A DNA stretch of 64,000 bases from Rhizobiales bacterium UBA3584. GTDB taxonomy: Bacteria; Pseudomonadota; Alphaproteobacteria; Rhizobiales; Devosiaceae. Shown one piece after another: positions 1 through 8,452 of the stretch. The stretch is taken from assembly GCA_002375765.1 (NCBI GenBank), contig DFMV01000011.1, forward strand, positions 32,479 through 96,478, in the 5' to 3' direction. The translations under genes and the position numbers were made by a program. The notes under the pieces are model-generated. The model saw only the letters and a program-made list of their open reading frames with translations, did not search any database and was not told where the DNA came from. Position 1 is the stretch's first letter. Every line of letters begins with the position of its first letter.

Positions 1-2
1 GC

Positions 3-176
3 AACGCGACGGTTTCATCGCTCAATGCCGTCAGTGCATATATGGACCCGGCGACAGTCGAGAAGCCCGTGGTAACGGTGGCAAGCAGTCAGTACCTCGG
101 CAAGGCGGACTATATCTGCTCGCCGAGCGGCTTTGGACGGACATCCACGTGTTTCGAGCGCTCTGCCCGGCGATAA
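3..176 (+). CDS. C-terminal end of an unrecognised protein (5' truncated by window edge)
   Basis: Frame 3 is open from the window edge to a TAA at 174-176 and gives 57 residues. Codon third positions are GC-rich like the neighbouring real genes. The end of the protein is Cys-containing (DYICSPSGFGRTSTCF) and looks like a structured tail, possibly of an exported protein. I do not recognise the family. It converges with the GH26-like gene on the other strand, leaving about 100 bases between the two stops. The alternative is chance openness, since a short open frame at an edge is weak evidence. The bases up to 279 show no further gene. Confidence 0.45.
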   Translation, partial: NATVSSLNAVSAYMDPATVEKPVVTVASSQYLGKADYICSPSGFGRTSTCFERSARR

Positions 177-279
177 TGCGACAAAACAGGGCGCTGCGAA
201 GCGTCGTTCCCGTCGTCAGGTCTTTCCGCGATTGATGGTGTGCGCGTGGTGACATGGCCGCCACGCGCTGCTTTGCCCG

Positions 280-1233
280 TCAGTTCGTCGTTTCCTGGAC
301 AACGCGCCAGTTGGGAAATCCGAAATTGTCCGGCCACGGATAGACCTCGCCATCATTGAAATAGACAACGGCTGTGAGGTCAGGGAACTCTGCGTGACGC
401 CTGGTTACGGACTGCGCCCATTGACGGACATAGGTCTGGTCACCTTCATAGCCGAGCTCTGCGACCATGATCGGTTTCCCATAGTCGTCGACCAGCGTGT
501 AGCCGGGCATCAGACGCTCGGCAAAAGTCTGGTCGCTCCCGGCTATCGCCTGATCATATGGCTGATAGCCGAAGACCGACAGGCCTATGACATCCACGAC
601 ATCATCACCGGGATAATAGTCCTGCAGGTTCGCGTTGCCCTTCGGCGACCACATGAACTGGGCGTTCGGCAGGTAGTTGCGGCACTCGGTTACGAAGCGT
701 CGATAAACCTCGATGTATTCGGGGCCGGACCACTGCGCCCAGGAGAACTGGTTGTCCTCCTCGTCCATTTCCTGTGCGAACCGGATGGTAACAGGACTGG
801 TGAGCCCGGCCACCTCTGAGCACACCGCCGCCACGTTGGCATCGTAGCTGCCACTCAGGATGCCGTTAAGGAGTTCTTGGGAGGATACGCGCCAGTCGCG
901 GTCCCACGACCACGGTTCCACGCTGATGAGCAGCGAGCGGCCACGCTGCAGAGCATAGTCGTCGGCCAGGGAAAGCGTGGAAAGATCCACGTCCTCCCAA
1001 GGCAGGAAGAGATGCTCGATGGACGAATTGGGATCGTCGCCAAAATCCCCATGAGGATCGTAGGCCCCGAAGATGATCGAAGGCGGAGCCATGTCCGGCC
1101 GCTTGTCGGACAGGGTGCCTGCCGTGGTCGAGCTTGGATCGGGAATGCCGCGGGGGAGGTTGTCCGCAAGCACGGCTCCCGACGCCAGTGTGATCGCAGT
1201 CACCAGGGCTGCGGATTTGGTTTTCCTGTTCAT
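280..1233 (-). CDS. Exported GH26-like beta-glycanase
   Basis: The 317-residue protein begins with a Sec signal peptide (MNRKTKSAALVTAITLASG, likely cleaved after about residue 23), so it acts outside the inner membrane. The body resembles the GH26 mannanase/licheninase TIM barrel. The probable acid/base Glu is E155 in RFAQEMD and the probable nucleophile is E259 in MVAELGYEG, near the ends of strands 4 and 7 as in clan GH-A. It is the last gene of the polysaccharide operon and its ATG overlaps the ugd stop (ATGA, 1230-1233). The likely role is trimming or releasing the polymer made by the upstream synthase, as BcsZ does for cellulose. The substrate is unknown. Confidence 0.75.
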   Translation of the reverse strand: MNRKTKSAALVTAITLASGAVLADNLPRGIPDPSSTTAGTLSDKRPDMAPPSIIFGAYDPHGDFGDDPNSSIEHLFLPWEDVDLSTLSLADDYALQRGRSLLISVEPWSWDRDWRVSSQELLNGILSGSYDANVAAVCSEVAGLTSPVTIRFAQEMDEEDNQFSWAQWSGPEYIEVYRRFVTECRNYLPNAQFMWSPKGNANLQDYYPGDDVVDVIGLSVFGYQPYDQAIAGSDQTFAERLMPGYTLVDDYGKPIMVAELGYEGDQTYVRQWAQSVTRRHAEFPDLTAVVYFNDGEVYPWPDNFGFPNWRVVQETTN

Positions 1234-2690
1234 ATCAATTCTCCATTTGTCTCTCGACGTTGGTGATGGTTTGCCCGGCGATCATGTCGCTCCCCAAGAA
1301 CGAGCTCCCCGCTTGCCGCTCCCGCTCTGGGCGGATGGAATCTGGTGCCCGAAAGGTTCGGTACGGGTTCGGCTGGACGCGTTGTGGGACGGCCGACAGC
1401 GCTGAAGTGGAAACCCGCGGCTTCCGCTCGGCTGGCTCTGAACACGCCGCGCAGATCGACCAGGTTGGGGGAGCGCATCATCCGGCGCAGGCGCACAAGA
1501 TCGAGGCGCTGGATGCTGTCCCACTCTGTAACGATGACAACGGCATCGGCGTCGCGCGCGCAGTCATAGGGGTCTTCAAAAAATTCCACATTTTCCAGCA
1601 TCTGCGCGGCATTCTTCATGCCGATCGGATCATGGGCGCGCATGACGGCGCCGAAGCGCTGCAACGTCTCGATCAGTGGCACCGAGGGGGCTTCGCGCAT
1701 ATCGTCGGTGTCCGGCTTGAAGGTCAGGCCAAAGACGGCGACGGTGAGTCCGTCGATGTCACCGCCAACGGCATCCATTACCTTGAGCGCCATCTTGCGC
1801 TTGCGTGCATCGTTGACACTTACCGCTTCCTCGACGATGCGCAGTGCCACCCCGTGATCCTGTGCGGTCCTCAAGAGTGCCAGCGTATCCTTGGGAAAGC
1901 AGGAGCCGCCGTAACCCGGACCGGCATTGAGAAAGCTCGCACCGATACGCTTGTCGAGCCCCACGCCCAACGCAAGCTCTTCCACGTCAGAGCCGACCTG
2001 CTCGCAAAGATCCGCCAACTCGTTGATGAAGGTGATCTTGGTTGCCAGGAAAGCATTGGCGGCATACTTGATGAGCTCGGACGTGCGCCGCTCTGTTACG
2101 ACAATAGGCGAATTGGTCTTTGCCAGCGGCTCGCCGTAGATTGTCGTGAGAACCTCGCGGGCACGCTCGTCAACAACCCCGATGACGACACGGTCGGGTT
2201 CGAGGAAGTCGCGAATGGCGACGCCTTCCCTGAGAAATTCCGGATTGGATGCCACTGAGAAGGTGCGGCGGCCCCGCTCTGTAACGATGATCTTCTCGAC
2301 GGCATCGCCAGTCCCGACAGGGACAGTGGACTTCACGACGACCACGGCATTGTCCGCAAGGAGCGGCGCGATTTCCTTGGCCGCCATATAGACGAAGGAA
2401 AGATCTGCATCCCCGTGACCGGGTCGCGGGGGCGTGCCCACCGCAATGAACACGGCCGCGGCGTTCTTCACCGCTTCGGCGACGTCGCAGGTAAAGGACA
2501 GCCGGCCGGCGGCGGCGTTCCGCTCCAGCAGTTCGTCCAGACCTGGCTCATAGATAGGCAGTCTGCCTTGTCGCAGACCCGAAATCTTTTCTGCATTCTT
2601 GTCGACGCAGACCACCTCATGTCCCCATTCGGCAAAGCAGCAGCCGCTGACAAGGCCGACATATCCGGTTCCGATAACTGCTATTTTCAT
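1230..2690 (-). CDS. ugd: UDP-glucose 6-dehydrogenase
   Basis: It oxidises UDP-glucose to UDP-glucuronate with two NAD+. The start at 2690 was chosen because MKIAVIGTGYVGLVSG is the family N-terminus; upstream in-frame codons encode only Arg-rich filler inside the previous gene. The protein has 486 residues. The NAD fold has GTGYVG at 7-12, the substrate-binding stretch FLNAGPGYGGSCFPKD carries catalytic C264, and the UDP-binding C-terminal domain ends near SAVGRP at about 435. A polar, Arg/His-rich tail of about 50 residues follows, which family members of usual length (about 430-440) lack. It supplies UDP-GlcA for the polymer and for the UDP-xylose synthase encoded in the same operon. Confidence 0.93.
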   Translation of the reverse strand: MKIAVIGTGYVGLVSGCCFAEWGHEVVCVDKNAEKISGLRQGRLPIYEPGLDELLERNAAAGRLSFTCDVAEAVKNAAAVFIAVGTPPRPGHGDADLSFVYMAAKEIAPLLADNAVVVVKSTVPVGTGDAVEKIIVTERGRRTFSVASNPEFLREGVAIRDFLEPDRVVIGVVDERAREVLTTIYGEPLAKTNSPIVVTERRTSELIKYAANAFLATKITFINELADLCEQVGSDVEELALGVGLDKRIGASFLNAGPGYGGSCFPKDTLALLRTAQDHGVALRIVEEAVSVNDARKRKMALKVMDAVGGDIDGLTVAVFGLTFKPDTDDMREAPSVPLIETLQRFGAVMRAHDPIGMKNAAQMLENVEFFEDPYDCARDADAVVIVTEWDSIQRLDLVRLRRMMRSPNLVDLRGVFRASRAEAAGFHFSAVGRPTTRPAEPVPNLSGTRFHPPRAGAASGELVLGERHDRRANHHQRRETNGELI

Positions 2691-2716
2691 GGGTTTGTAC
2701 GCAAAGCGCCCTTTCG

Positions 2717-4570
2717 TTATTGCAAGCCATTGTGCGACGGATTGTCTGGCCGCCAGCTCGGGTTGAAGGTGGTTCTGACGAGCCCCGGGCTGCCCATGCC
2801 GGCGCCGGCGACCGAATAGCTTTCTTCGAACATGCGGAAATTTCCCGCGCCCCAGGAGAGCGCCTCGAGCCCGTCTTTTCCGCGCTCGACGGTGGCGACG
2901 CCCGGCAGTACCAGGAGCGCCAAAAGGGTTGCCGTTAAGGTGGGCCGATAGAGGCGGCCCCACACGCGGACCAGATTTTCGCGAGCGTGCTGGGCGACGA
3001 TCACAAGCAGGAGGACCGCGTAGAGCGTGGCGTTTATGATGGCAAAAAGATAAAAGCCGCGCGTTTCACCGGCATCCGCCACAGCCAGAACGGGCAATAT
3101 CGAGGCCAGTGAGAGCACGCCATAGGGCGCCAGCACGCGCATAGGCAGGGCATCGACCTCGGAGGTTCCTTTGGGCGTGACGCGGAAATCGACGAAAGAC
3201 CCTGTGAGCCAGTCGCGGACGGCAGCCGCGCAACCCGCAAGCGCCCAGGGCCACCGCGCCAGCAGAAACAGAGCTGCCTCCCAGCTCAGCACCTTGGCGT
3301 CAACCGGGCGGAAGGTGCCGCCGGCGCGCCAGCGATAGGCCAGCACAATCAGGATGATGGACAAAGGCGCGGAATGGGCGAGGAAAACAGGATAAGTGAC
3401 AGCGACAAAATTTTCGCCGCGCAGCAGAGCGATGATCGGCATCGCGAACATCAGCGCCGCAAAAAGAGCGAACAGCGGATACCAGAGCTGTGAAAACAGG
3501 AACTGAAACTTCAGGCGCGGCGGCAGCTTGCCGATCAGCGAAGGCGAATACTGCAGCAACAGCGTGACAAGGCTGCGCGACCATTGGAATTCCTGGGTCA
3601 CGAGGTCGGCAAAGGTGCGCGGCCCGTCGCCATGGGCGATCGCGTCCAGCGCGTGCACACCGCGCCAGCCATGGGCGTTCATCATCAGGGTCGTGGAATG
3701 GTCTTCGGCAAGCTCGGGGCCCAGCCCGCCGATCTGCTTCAGCGCCTCGGTGCGCACGGCATAATGTGAGCCGATGCACAAGGGCGCGAGCCCGCCATTG
3801 TACCCGGCCTGAAGCGAGCCATGCATGCTTGCTTCCGCATAGAGCCTGCCGCGCGCCGACCAGCTTTCATGTGCATTGCGGTCGCATATGCTGGGCGCCG
3901 AGACATAGCCTATGGCGGGGTCGGCAAAGGGCCGCAGTATTTCAAAGAGATAGCCGGGTTCTGGGACATGGTCGGCGTCGAGCTGCGCAACAAAGTCGTA
4001 GCGCTCGTAGCCGTAATGATCGTAAAAGAAGGCGAGATTGCCCTCCTTGCAGCGCGTGCGCCGCGGCCAGGTGGTGCGATGGTAATCGGCGCGTCCCTTG
4101 CGGGTGCTCACGAATACGCCATGCGCGCGGCACCAGGCGAGCGTCTCGGGGGAGGGATCTTCATCCGCCAGCCATGTGTCGTGCGGCAGATCCTGGGCGA
4201 GCATCGCCTTGAGGGTCTCGGCTACCACAGGGAATGGTTCGGCCGGAGCCTTGGTGACGACCATAGCGATCCGGCTGCCTTCAGGGAGCCGCAACGGGCC
4301 GTTCGGCTTCCGGCCGCGATAAAAGACCACCAGAAAATAGGCTGGCAGAAGCGTTACCCAGGCAAGCGTCGCGGTAACCAGGATCGAGCCGGTCACACTG
4401 ATGTGGTGCTCGGGCTTCAGCCACCACGACCAGAAGTAGACGAGGGCCGCAAACCATATTGCGCTGCCGACCACGTATTCGATCTTCTGGGACTTGGTGA
4501 AAACGGAAACCAGGAGCGGCTCGGCGACTGCTTCGGCCGGTTCGATGGGCGCTTTGAGGGCGGTTTTCAT
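2717..4570 (-). CDS. BcsA-like family 2 processive glycosyltransferase (membrane polysaccharide synthase)
   Basis: This 617-residue inner-membrane protein has two N-terminal membrane helices (about 33-50 and 60-83), a cytoplasmic GT2 domain (about 100-335) and several C-terminal helices. Synthase motifs are DED at 136-138, DAD at 198-200, AED at 288-290 (the TED position) and the QxxRW-like QEFQWSRS at 326-333. The stretch FRVTPKG matches the gating-loop region of cellulose synthases. No PilZ domain follows, so direct c-di-GMP control as in BcsA is not expected. No bcsB or bcsC homologue is adjacent. Together with Ugd, GalE and UXS it probably polymerises a UDP-sugar into an exopolysaccharide other than plain cellulose. 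The product cannot be deduced. The start overlaps the galE stop by 4 bases. Confidence 0.85.
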   Translation of the reverse strand: MKTALKAPIEPAEAVAEPLLVSVFTKSQKIEYVVGSAIWFAALVYFWSWWLKPEHHISVTGSILVTATLAWVTLLPAYFLVVFYRGRKPNGPLRLPEGSRIAMVVTKAPAEPFPVVAETLKAMLAQDLPHDTWLADEDPSPETLAWCRAHGVFVSTRKGRADYHRTTWPRRTRCKEGNLAFFYDHYGYERYDFVAQLDADHVPEPGYLFEILRPFADPAIGYVSAPSICDRNAHESWSARGRLYAEASMHGSLQAGYNGGLAPLCIGSHYAVRTEALKQIGGLGPELAEDHSTTLMMNAHGWRGVHALDAIAHGDGPRTFADLVTQEFQWSRSLVTLLLQYSPSLIGKLPPRLKFQFLFSQLWYPLFALFAALMFAMPIIALLRGENFVAVTYPVFLAHSAPLSIILIVLAYRWRAGGTFRPVDAKVLSWEAALFLLARWPWALAGCAAAVRDWLTGSFVDFRVTPKGTSEVDALPMRVLAPYGVLSLASILPVLAVADAGETRGFYLFAIINATLYAVLLLVIVAQHARENLVRVWGRLYRPTLTATLLALLVLPGVATVERGKDGLEALSWGAGNFRMFEESYSVAGAGMGSPGLVRTTFNPSWRPDNPSHNGLQ

Positions 4571-5559
4571 TGTGGCGACACCTCCAGCCCAAAGAAGGGA
4601 GCGGCCGTGCGCAGGATGGTTCCCAGGTCGGAATGTTTGGCTGAAAAGCCGATTGTTTCGCGCGCCAGACTGGGGTCGGCATAGAGCGCAGGCGGATCGC
4701 CGGCACGCCTCGGATGCATGCGAACCGGCACTTCGATCCCGGTAACGCTATGGATTGCTGTAAGAATCTCGCGAATCGAGGTGCCGCGACCGGTGCCCAC
4801 ATTGATCGCCAGATCGGCGCCTCCTGCCGCCAGGTGTTTGTAGGCAAGGACGTGGGCTCGTGCCAGGTCCGCGACATGGACGTAGTCGCGAACGCAGGTT
4901 CCGTCAGCGGTTTCGTAATCGTCTCCAAAGACCTCAAGGAACGGGATGATACCGGCCGTGGCCATCAGCGCGCGGGGGATCAGATGTGTTTCAGGCGTGT
5001 GCCATTCCCCGATTTCACCTTCGGGGTCGGCGCCGCAGGCGTTGAAATAGCGCAGCGCTACGTATCGCAGGCCGTAGGCGGCCGCATAATCGCGCAGCAT
5101 GTACTCGGCAATCAGCTTTGTGCGCCCATAGGGGTTGATCGGCATCTGCAGCGTGTCTTCGCCGATCGGAAGCTGCGTCGGCACGCCGTAGGTCGCACAG
5201 CTTGAAGAGAAGATGATGTTGGTGAGCCGGTTCTGGAGGCAGGCGTCGAGCAACGAGTACGTGCCGGAAAGGTTGTTGCGGTAGTATTTCGCCGGATCCG
5301 TAACGGATTCGCCGACATAGGCACTGGCGGCGAAATGGATGACGGCCGCTGGCTTGTAGCGCGCGATCGTGTGGGCCAGCAGAGGCGTGTCCAGGATGTC
5401 GCCTTGGACGAACGGACCCCAGCGCACCGACGAGCGATTGCCGGTCGACAGGTTGTCGAAGACAATGGGCTCGATACCGCTGGCATTCAGCAGCTTTGCG
5501 GTATGGCTTCCGATGAAGCCGGCGCCGCCGGTGACAAGGATCCGCTCAGTCGACATCAT
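4567..5559 (-). CDS. galE: UDP-glucose 4-epimerase
   Basis: It interconverts UDP-glucose and UDP-galactose. The 330-residue extended short-chain dehydrogenase has the NAD motif GGAGFIGSH (11-19), the Ser-rich strand SSSCATYG (118-125) and the catalytic pair Y144/K148 in NPYGRTK. The stretch [16 protein letters not shown] is typical of GalE. The first codons are ATG ATG; either could be used. It is coupled by ATGA overlaps to UXS upstream (5556-5559) and to the GT2 synthase downstream (4567-4570), so the enzymes should be made in step. It could act on UDP-GlcA or UDP-Xyl instead, as some GalE paralogues do; the sequence alone does not decide. Confidence 0.9.
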   Translation of the reverse strand: MMSTERILVTGGAGFIGSHTAKLLNASGIEPIVFDNLSTGNRSSVRWGPFVQGDILDTPLLAHTIARYKPAAVIHFAASAYVGESVTDPAKYYRNNLSGTYSLLDACLQNRLTNIIFSSSCATYGVPTQLPIGEDTLQMPINPYGRTKLIAEYMLRDYAAAYGLRYVALRYFNACGADPEGEIGEWHTPETHLIPRALMATAGIIPFLEVFGDDYETADGTCVRDYVHVADLARAHVLAYKHLAAGGADLAINVGTGRGTSIREILTAIHSVTGIEVPVRMHPRRAGDPPALYADPSLARETIGFSAKHSDLGTILRTAAPFFGLEVSPQ

Positions 5560-6539
5560 GCGACCTCGGCGAATTCGTGGTCAGGGTTCGCCAGAAGGCG
5601 ATCGAAATGGCGGATGGTTCTTTTGAGGCCGGCCAGGAGCGTCGTGCGCGGCTGCCAATCGAGTTCGCGCATGGCGAGCGATATGTTCGGGCGGCGCTGC
5701 CTGGGATCGTCGGTTGGCAGTTGGCAATGCACCATCTTCGAGGATGATCCGGTGAGCTCGATCACGTGTCTGGCCAACTCGCCAACGGTGAATTCGCAAG
5801 GATTGCCGAGGTTGACCGGCCCGGTAAGCGTCTCCGGAGAGGCCATGAGGCGCAGGAAGCCGTCAATCAGGTCGTCCACGAAACAGAAGGAGCGCGTCTG
5901 GCTGCCGTCGCCGTAGATGGTGATGTCGTCGCCCTTAAGCGCCTGAACGATGAAGTTGGAAACGACACGACCGTCGTCGGGCCGCATGCGCGGCCCATAA
6001 GTGTTGAAAATGCGCGCGATCTTTATCGAGACGCCATGGCTCTTGTGATAATCAAAGAACAATGTCTCGGCGCACCGCTTGCCTTCATCATAACAGGCCC
6101 GGGGGCCGAACGAATTGACATTGCCCCAATAGCTCTCGACCTGGGGATGCACCGAAGGGTCGCCATAGACTTCGGAGGTGGAGGCCTGGAAAATGCGGGC
6201 GCCGTGGCGCTGCGCGAGTTCAAGAAGATTCATCGAACCCAGAACGCACGTTAACGTCGTATGCACCGGGTCTGCCTGGTAGTGCGGAGGTGAGGCCGGG
6301 CAGGCAAGGTTGAAGATCTGATCGACTTCCAGGTTGAGCGGCGTGACTATGTCGTGCTCGATGAGGTTGAAGCGATCGGTATGTTCCAGATGCCGCACGT
6401 TCCGGCGCAGGCCAGTGGAAAAATTGTCGAGGCAGGTCACGTGATGGCCGGAGCGCAGTAGTGCTTCACACAAATGTGAGCCGAGGAAACCCGCGCCGCC
6501 AGTAACAAGAATTCGCTGCGGTACTGTTTTTACGGTCAT
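5556..6539 (-). CDS. uxs: UDP-glucuronate decarboxylase (UDP-xylose synthase)
   Basis: It converts UDP-glucuronate to UDP-xylose through an NAD-bound 4-keto intermediate. From the ATG at 6539 it has 327 residues; a TTG at 6551 is a possible alternative. Family hallmarks are GGAGFLGSH (14-22), [17 protein letters not shown] and [11 protein letters not shown] with the catalytic pair Y150/K154, followed by [10 protein letters not shown]. That set is diagnostic for UXS against GalE and RfbB. It is the first gene of the operon, so the promoter must lie in the 6540-6885 interval. Its substrate is the product of ugd four genes later, so the operon encodes UDP-Glc to UDP-GlcA to UDP-Xyl. Confidence 0.9.
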   Translation of the reverse strand: MTVKTVPQRILVTGGAGFLGSHLCEALLRSGHHVTCLDNFSTGLRRNVRHLEHTDRFNLIEHDIVTPLNLEVDQIFNLACPASPPHYQADPVHTTLTCVLGSMNLLELAQRHGARIFQASTSEVYGDPSVHPQVESYWGNVNSFGPRACYDEGKRCAETLFFDYHKSHGVSIKIARIFNTYGPRMRPDDGRVVSNFIVQALKGDDITIYGDGSQTRSFCFVDDLIDGFLRLMASPETLTGPVNLGNPCEFTVGELARHVIELTGSSSKMVHCQLPTDDPRQRRPNISLAMRELDWQPRTTLLAGLKRTIRHFDRLLANPDHEFAEVA

Positions 6540-6885
6540 GTCTTTACCCAATAAAAGTCCCGTGAACGGCGTAACAATGGCGCCATCCAGAATGAAGATA
6601 CTGGTCGTGTTTGAAGTTATCTCGGCGGTAACAATTCTGGGTCTAATGTCTATTGGACCCGTACGCAGTTATGCCGTTCATGCAAGATAGGGTCTTTTGG
6701 GGAGGTCTGTCATTACCACAGAATCCACGAACTTATCTCGCCGTACATTTTTTCTCGCAGCTGTGAATGGCGTTCGATGTCTCGTTCGGACGTCCTTTGA
6801 TCTGGAACAACTCCGCCGCCGATCACTGTGGTAAGCTATATTCGGTACCCCGAGACGACAGCCAAGAGGGGGAGGGAGACAGTAG
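6540..6885. promoter_or_regulatory. Divergent control region of the polysaccharide operon and the AraC gene, with an inverted repeat
   Basis: These 346 bases contain no convincing gene. They separate uxs (leftward) from the AraC-type gene (rightward), so both promoters should lie here. The clearest element is an interrupted inverted repeat at 6639-6660, GGGTCTAAT-gtct-ATTGGACCC, 9-base arms with one mismatch. A second weaker dyad, GTTA-N9-TAAC, sits at 6616-6632. A purine-rich Shine-Dalgarno stretch (AGGGGGAGGGAG) precedes the AraC start. I could not assign -35/-10 boxes with confidence. Confidence 0.4.
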
Positions 6886-8049
6886 ATGAACGGCCGGCCG
6901 AACCATCCAGGCCTCATGTCGAAAACCGATGAAGGCGGATCGGCCACGGCAAAGCCGAGGCTGGAGCGGCGGCGCTGGGAACGAAAAGAAAACTCCGACA
7001 GCGACGCAGTCGCGATGCGCGGCCCCCCGGTTCTCAAGCCGCTCGAGTTTTCCACGCGGGACATGCCCAACGAGCAGCAATTCGGCGCATGGCAATCCTA
7101 TATGGAGGCGGTCGCCGAATACCGGCTGCCGGACGGCAAGGCACCAGCGGACGGATTTCCAGCCGAACACGTCGCATGGAATTTGGGCGGGGCGCTCATT
7201 GTGCAACTCCGCGTCGCCGCGCACAGCTACTGGCGGTCGACAGCGAAACTGCGGGCCAGTCCGATAGACCATTGGCGCATAGCCATACTGCGTAGCGGAC
7301 GGAGTTGGACCGAGGTCGATGGACATGTTGCGCAGAACGAACCTGGAAAGGTGGAGTTCAGGACACTGGGGCATCCGTCCCGGGGGCGCATGACCGATGC
7401 GGAAGCTGTTTTGATCTATCTTCCCCGCGATCTCTTCGGGGACTCGGCAACGGTTCTCGACGATGCCAACAATGTAGTCCTGTCAGACAATCTGTCCCGT
7501 CTGTTGATCGACTATGTCAGCAGCCTGGAAGCCTCATTGCCCAGCCTTGTTGCGGAAGATCTCCCCGGAATTGTCGGCACGCTGCGCGACATGGTGATCA
7601 CAAGCCTGTCCTCGGTCGAGCACAAGCACACTGCGGAGCACCATGGCGTGGGTCTGATGGAGCGGGCGCGCCGCTATATCAGACAGAACCTGGACTCACC
7701 CGATCTCACGCCCGAGAGCCTGTGCCAGGAGCTCGCCACCTCCCGTACGCGGCTATACCAATTGTTTGAGTCCAGCGGTGGTGTCCTGCACTATATTAGG
7801 CGAAAGCGGCTATTGGCCTCCCATGCCGCACTCTGCGATCCGGCCAACCAGAAGCTTATTTCGGAAATCGCCGAAATGACCGGCTTCGATTCCCCGGCCA
7901 ACTTCAGCCGCGCATTCAAGCTGGAATTCGGCTACAGCCCACGCGAAGCACGCGAGCACGCCGCCGCTGAACACGCCGCCTATCTTGGCACGAACACTTC
8001 AGAAGACACGAAGAATTTCAGCGACTGGCTCGCCGCGCTCGGGCGCTGA
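6886..8049 (+). CDS. AraC-family transcriptional regulator
   Basis: This 387-residue protein has an N-terminal AraC-binding-2-like sensor half (EFSTRDMPNEQQFGAWQ near 60-75) and a C-terminal double helix-turn-helix of about 100 residues. The first helix-turn-helix spans LTPESLCQELATSRTRLYQL; the second has ISEIAEMTGFDSPANFSRAF followed by the usual GYSPREAR. The start has a strong upstream GGGGGAGGGAG. The first 55 residues are polar and basic and unlike the family; a start near 7015 cannot be excluded. It is divergent from the polysaccharide operon and may control it, but nothing in the sequence proves that. Its effector is unknown. Confidence 0.85.
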   Translation: MNGRPNHPGLMSKTDEGGSATAKPRLERRRWERKENSDSDAVAMRGPPVLKPLEFSTRDMPNEQQFGAWQSYMEAVAEYRLPDGKAPADGFPAEHVAWNLGGALIVQLRVAAHSYWRSTAKLRASPIDHWRIAILRSGRSWTEVDGHVAQNEPGKVEFRTLGHPSRGRMTDAEAVLIYLPRDLFGDSATVLDDANNVVLSDNLSRLLIDYVSSLEASLPSLVAEDLPGIVGTLRDMVITSLSSVEHKHTAEHHGVGLMERARRYIRQNLDSPDLTPESLCQELATSRTRLYQLFESSGGVLHYIRRKRLLASHAALCDPANQKLISEIAEMTGFDSPANFSRAFKLEFGYSPREAREHAAAEHAAYLGTNTSEDTKNFSDWLAALGR

Positions 8050-8122
8050 GGACGTTGAACCCTCAGTCCGACTTCGAGCGGCCGGTGGGCACGTCCTGTT
8101 GCTTTTGGCGCCGGAAAATCTT

Positions 8123-8452
8123 TCAGGGCGTGTGAAAGACCTCTTCCATCCCCGCCCACCACTCGCCCTCCCTGCGGGTATCCAGGGGCGCCTGCATGGG
8201 CTCGCAAATGGCCCACCAGTCTTGCGTGCGCGGGTCGGCGGCCATGGCCGCCATATCTGCCTCATGATCGTCCCCGACATACTCGTAGTAGGAAAACAGA
8301 AGGTTTTCGGGCTCTTTGAGGAAGATCGAGTAATTGGTGATGTTGCTCTTCTTGATCTGTTCGAGCACCTCGGGCCAAACATCGGCATGGATGCGCTTGT
8401 ACTGGGCGATCTGGTCGGGCTTAAGCCCGAGAACCGAACCATAGCGTTTCAT
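8123..8452 (-). CDS. L-rhamnose mutarotase-family protein, probably an L-fucose mutarotase
   Basis: The 109-residue protein belongs to the RhaM/DUF718 dimeric alpha-beta barrel family, which interconverts sugar anomers. Positions corresponding to RhaM catalytic and binding residues are present: Y18, H22, Y41 and the Trp pair W79-W80 (TQDWWAICEPMQ). The length fits the family. There is no rhamnose isomerase or kinase nearby; the neighbours are L-fucose/L-galactose oxidation genes, and RhaM-fold fucose mutarotases are known in non-phosphorylating fucose pathways. I therefore infer it supplies the beta-anomer for the sugar dehydrogenase at 17974. It overlaps the IclR gene by 4 bases, so the two are co-transcribed. 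Confidence 0.8.
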   Translation of the reverse strand: MKRYGSVLGLKPDQIAQYKRIHADVWPEVLEQIKKSNITNYSIFLKEPENLLFSYYEYVGDDHEADMAAMAADPRTQDWWAICEPMQAPLDTRREGEWWAGMEEVFHTP

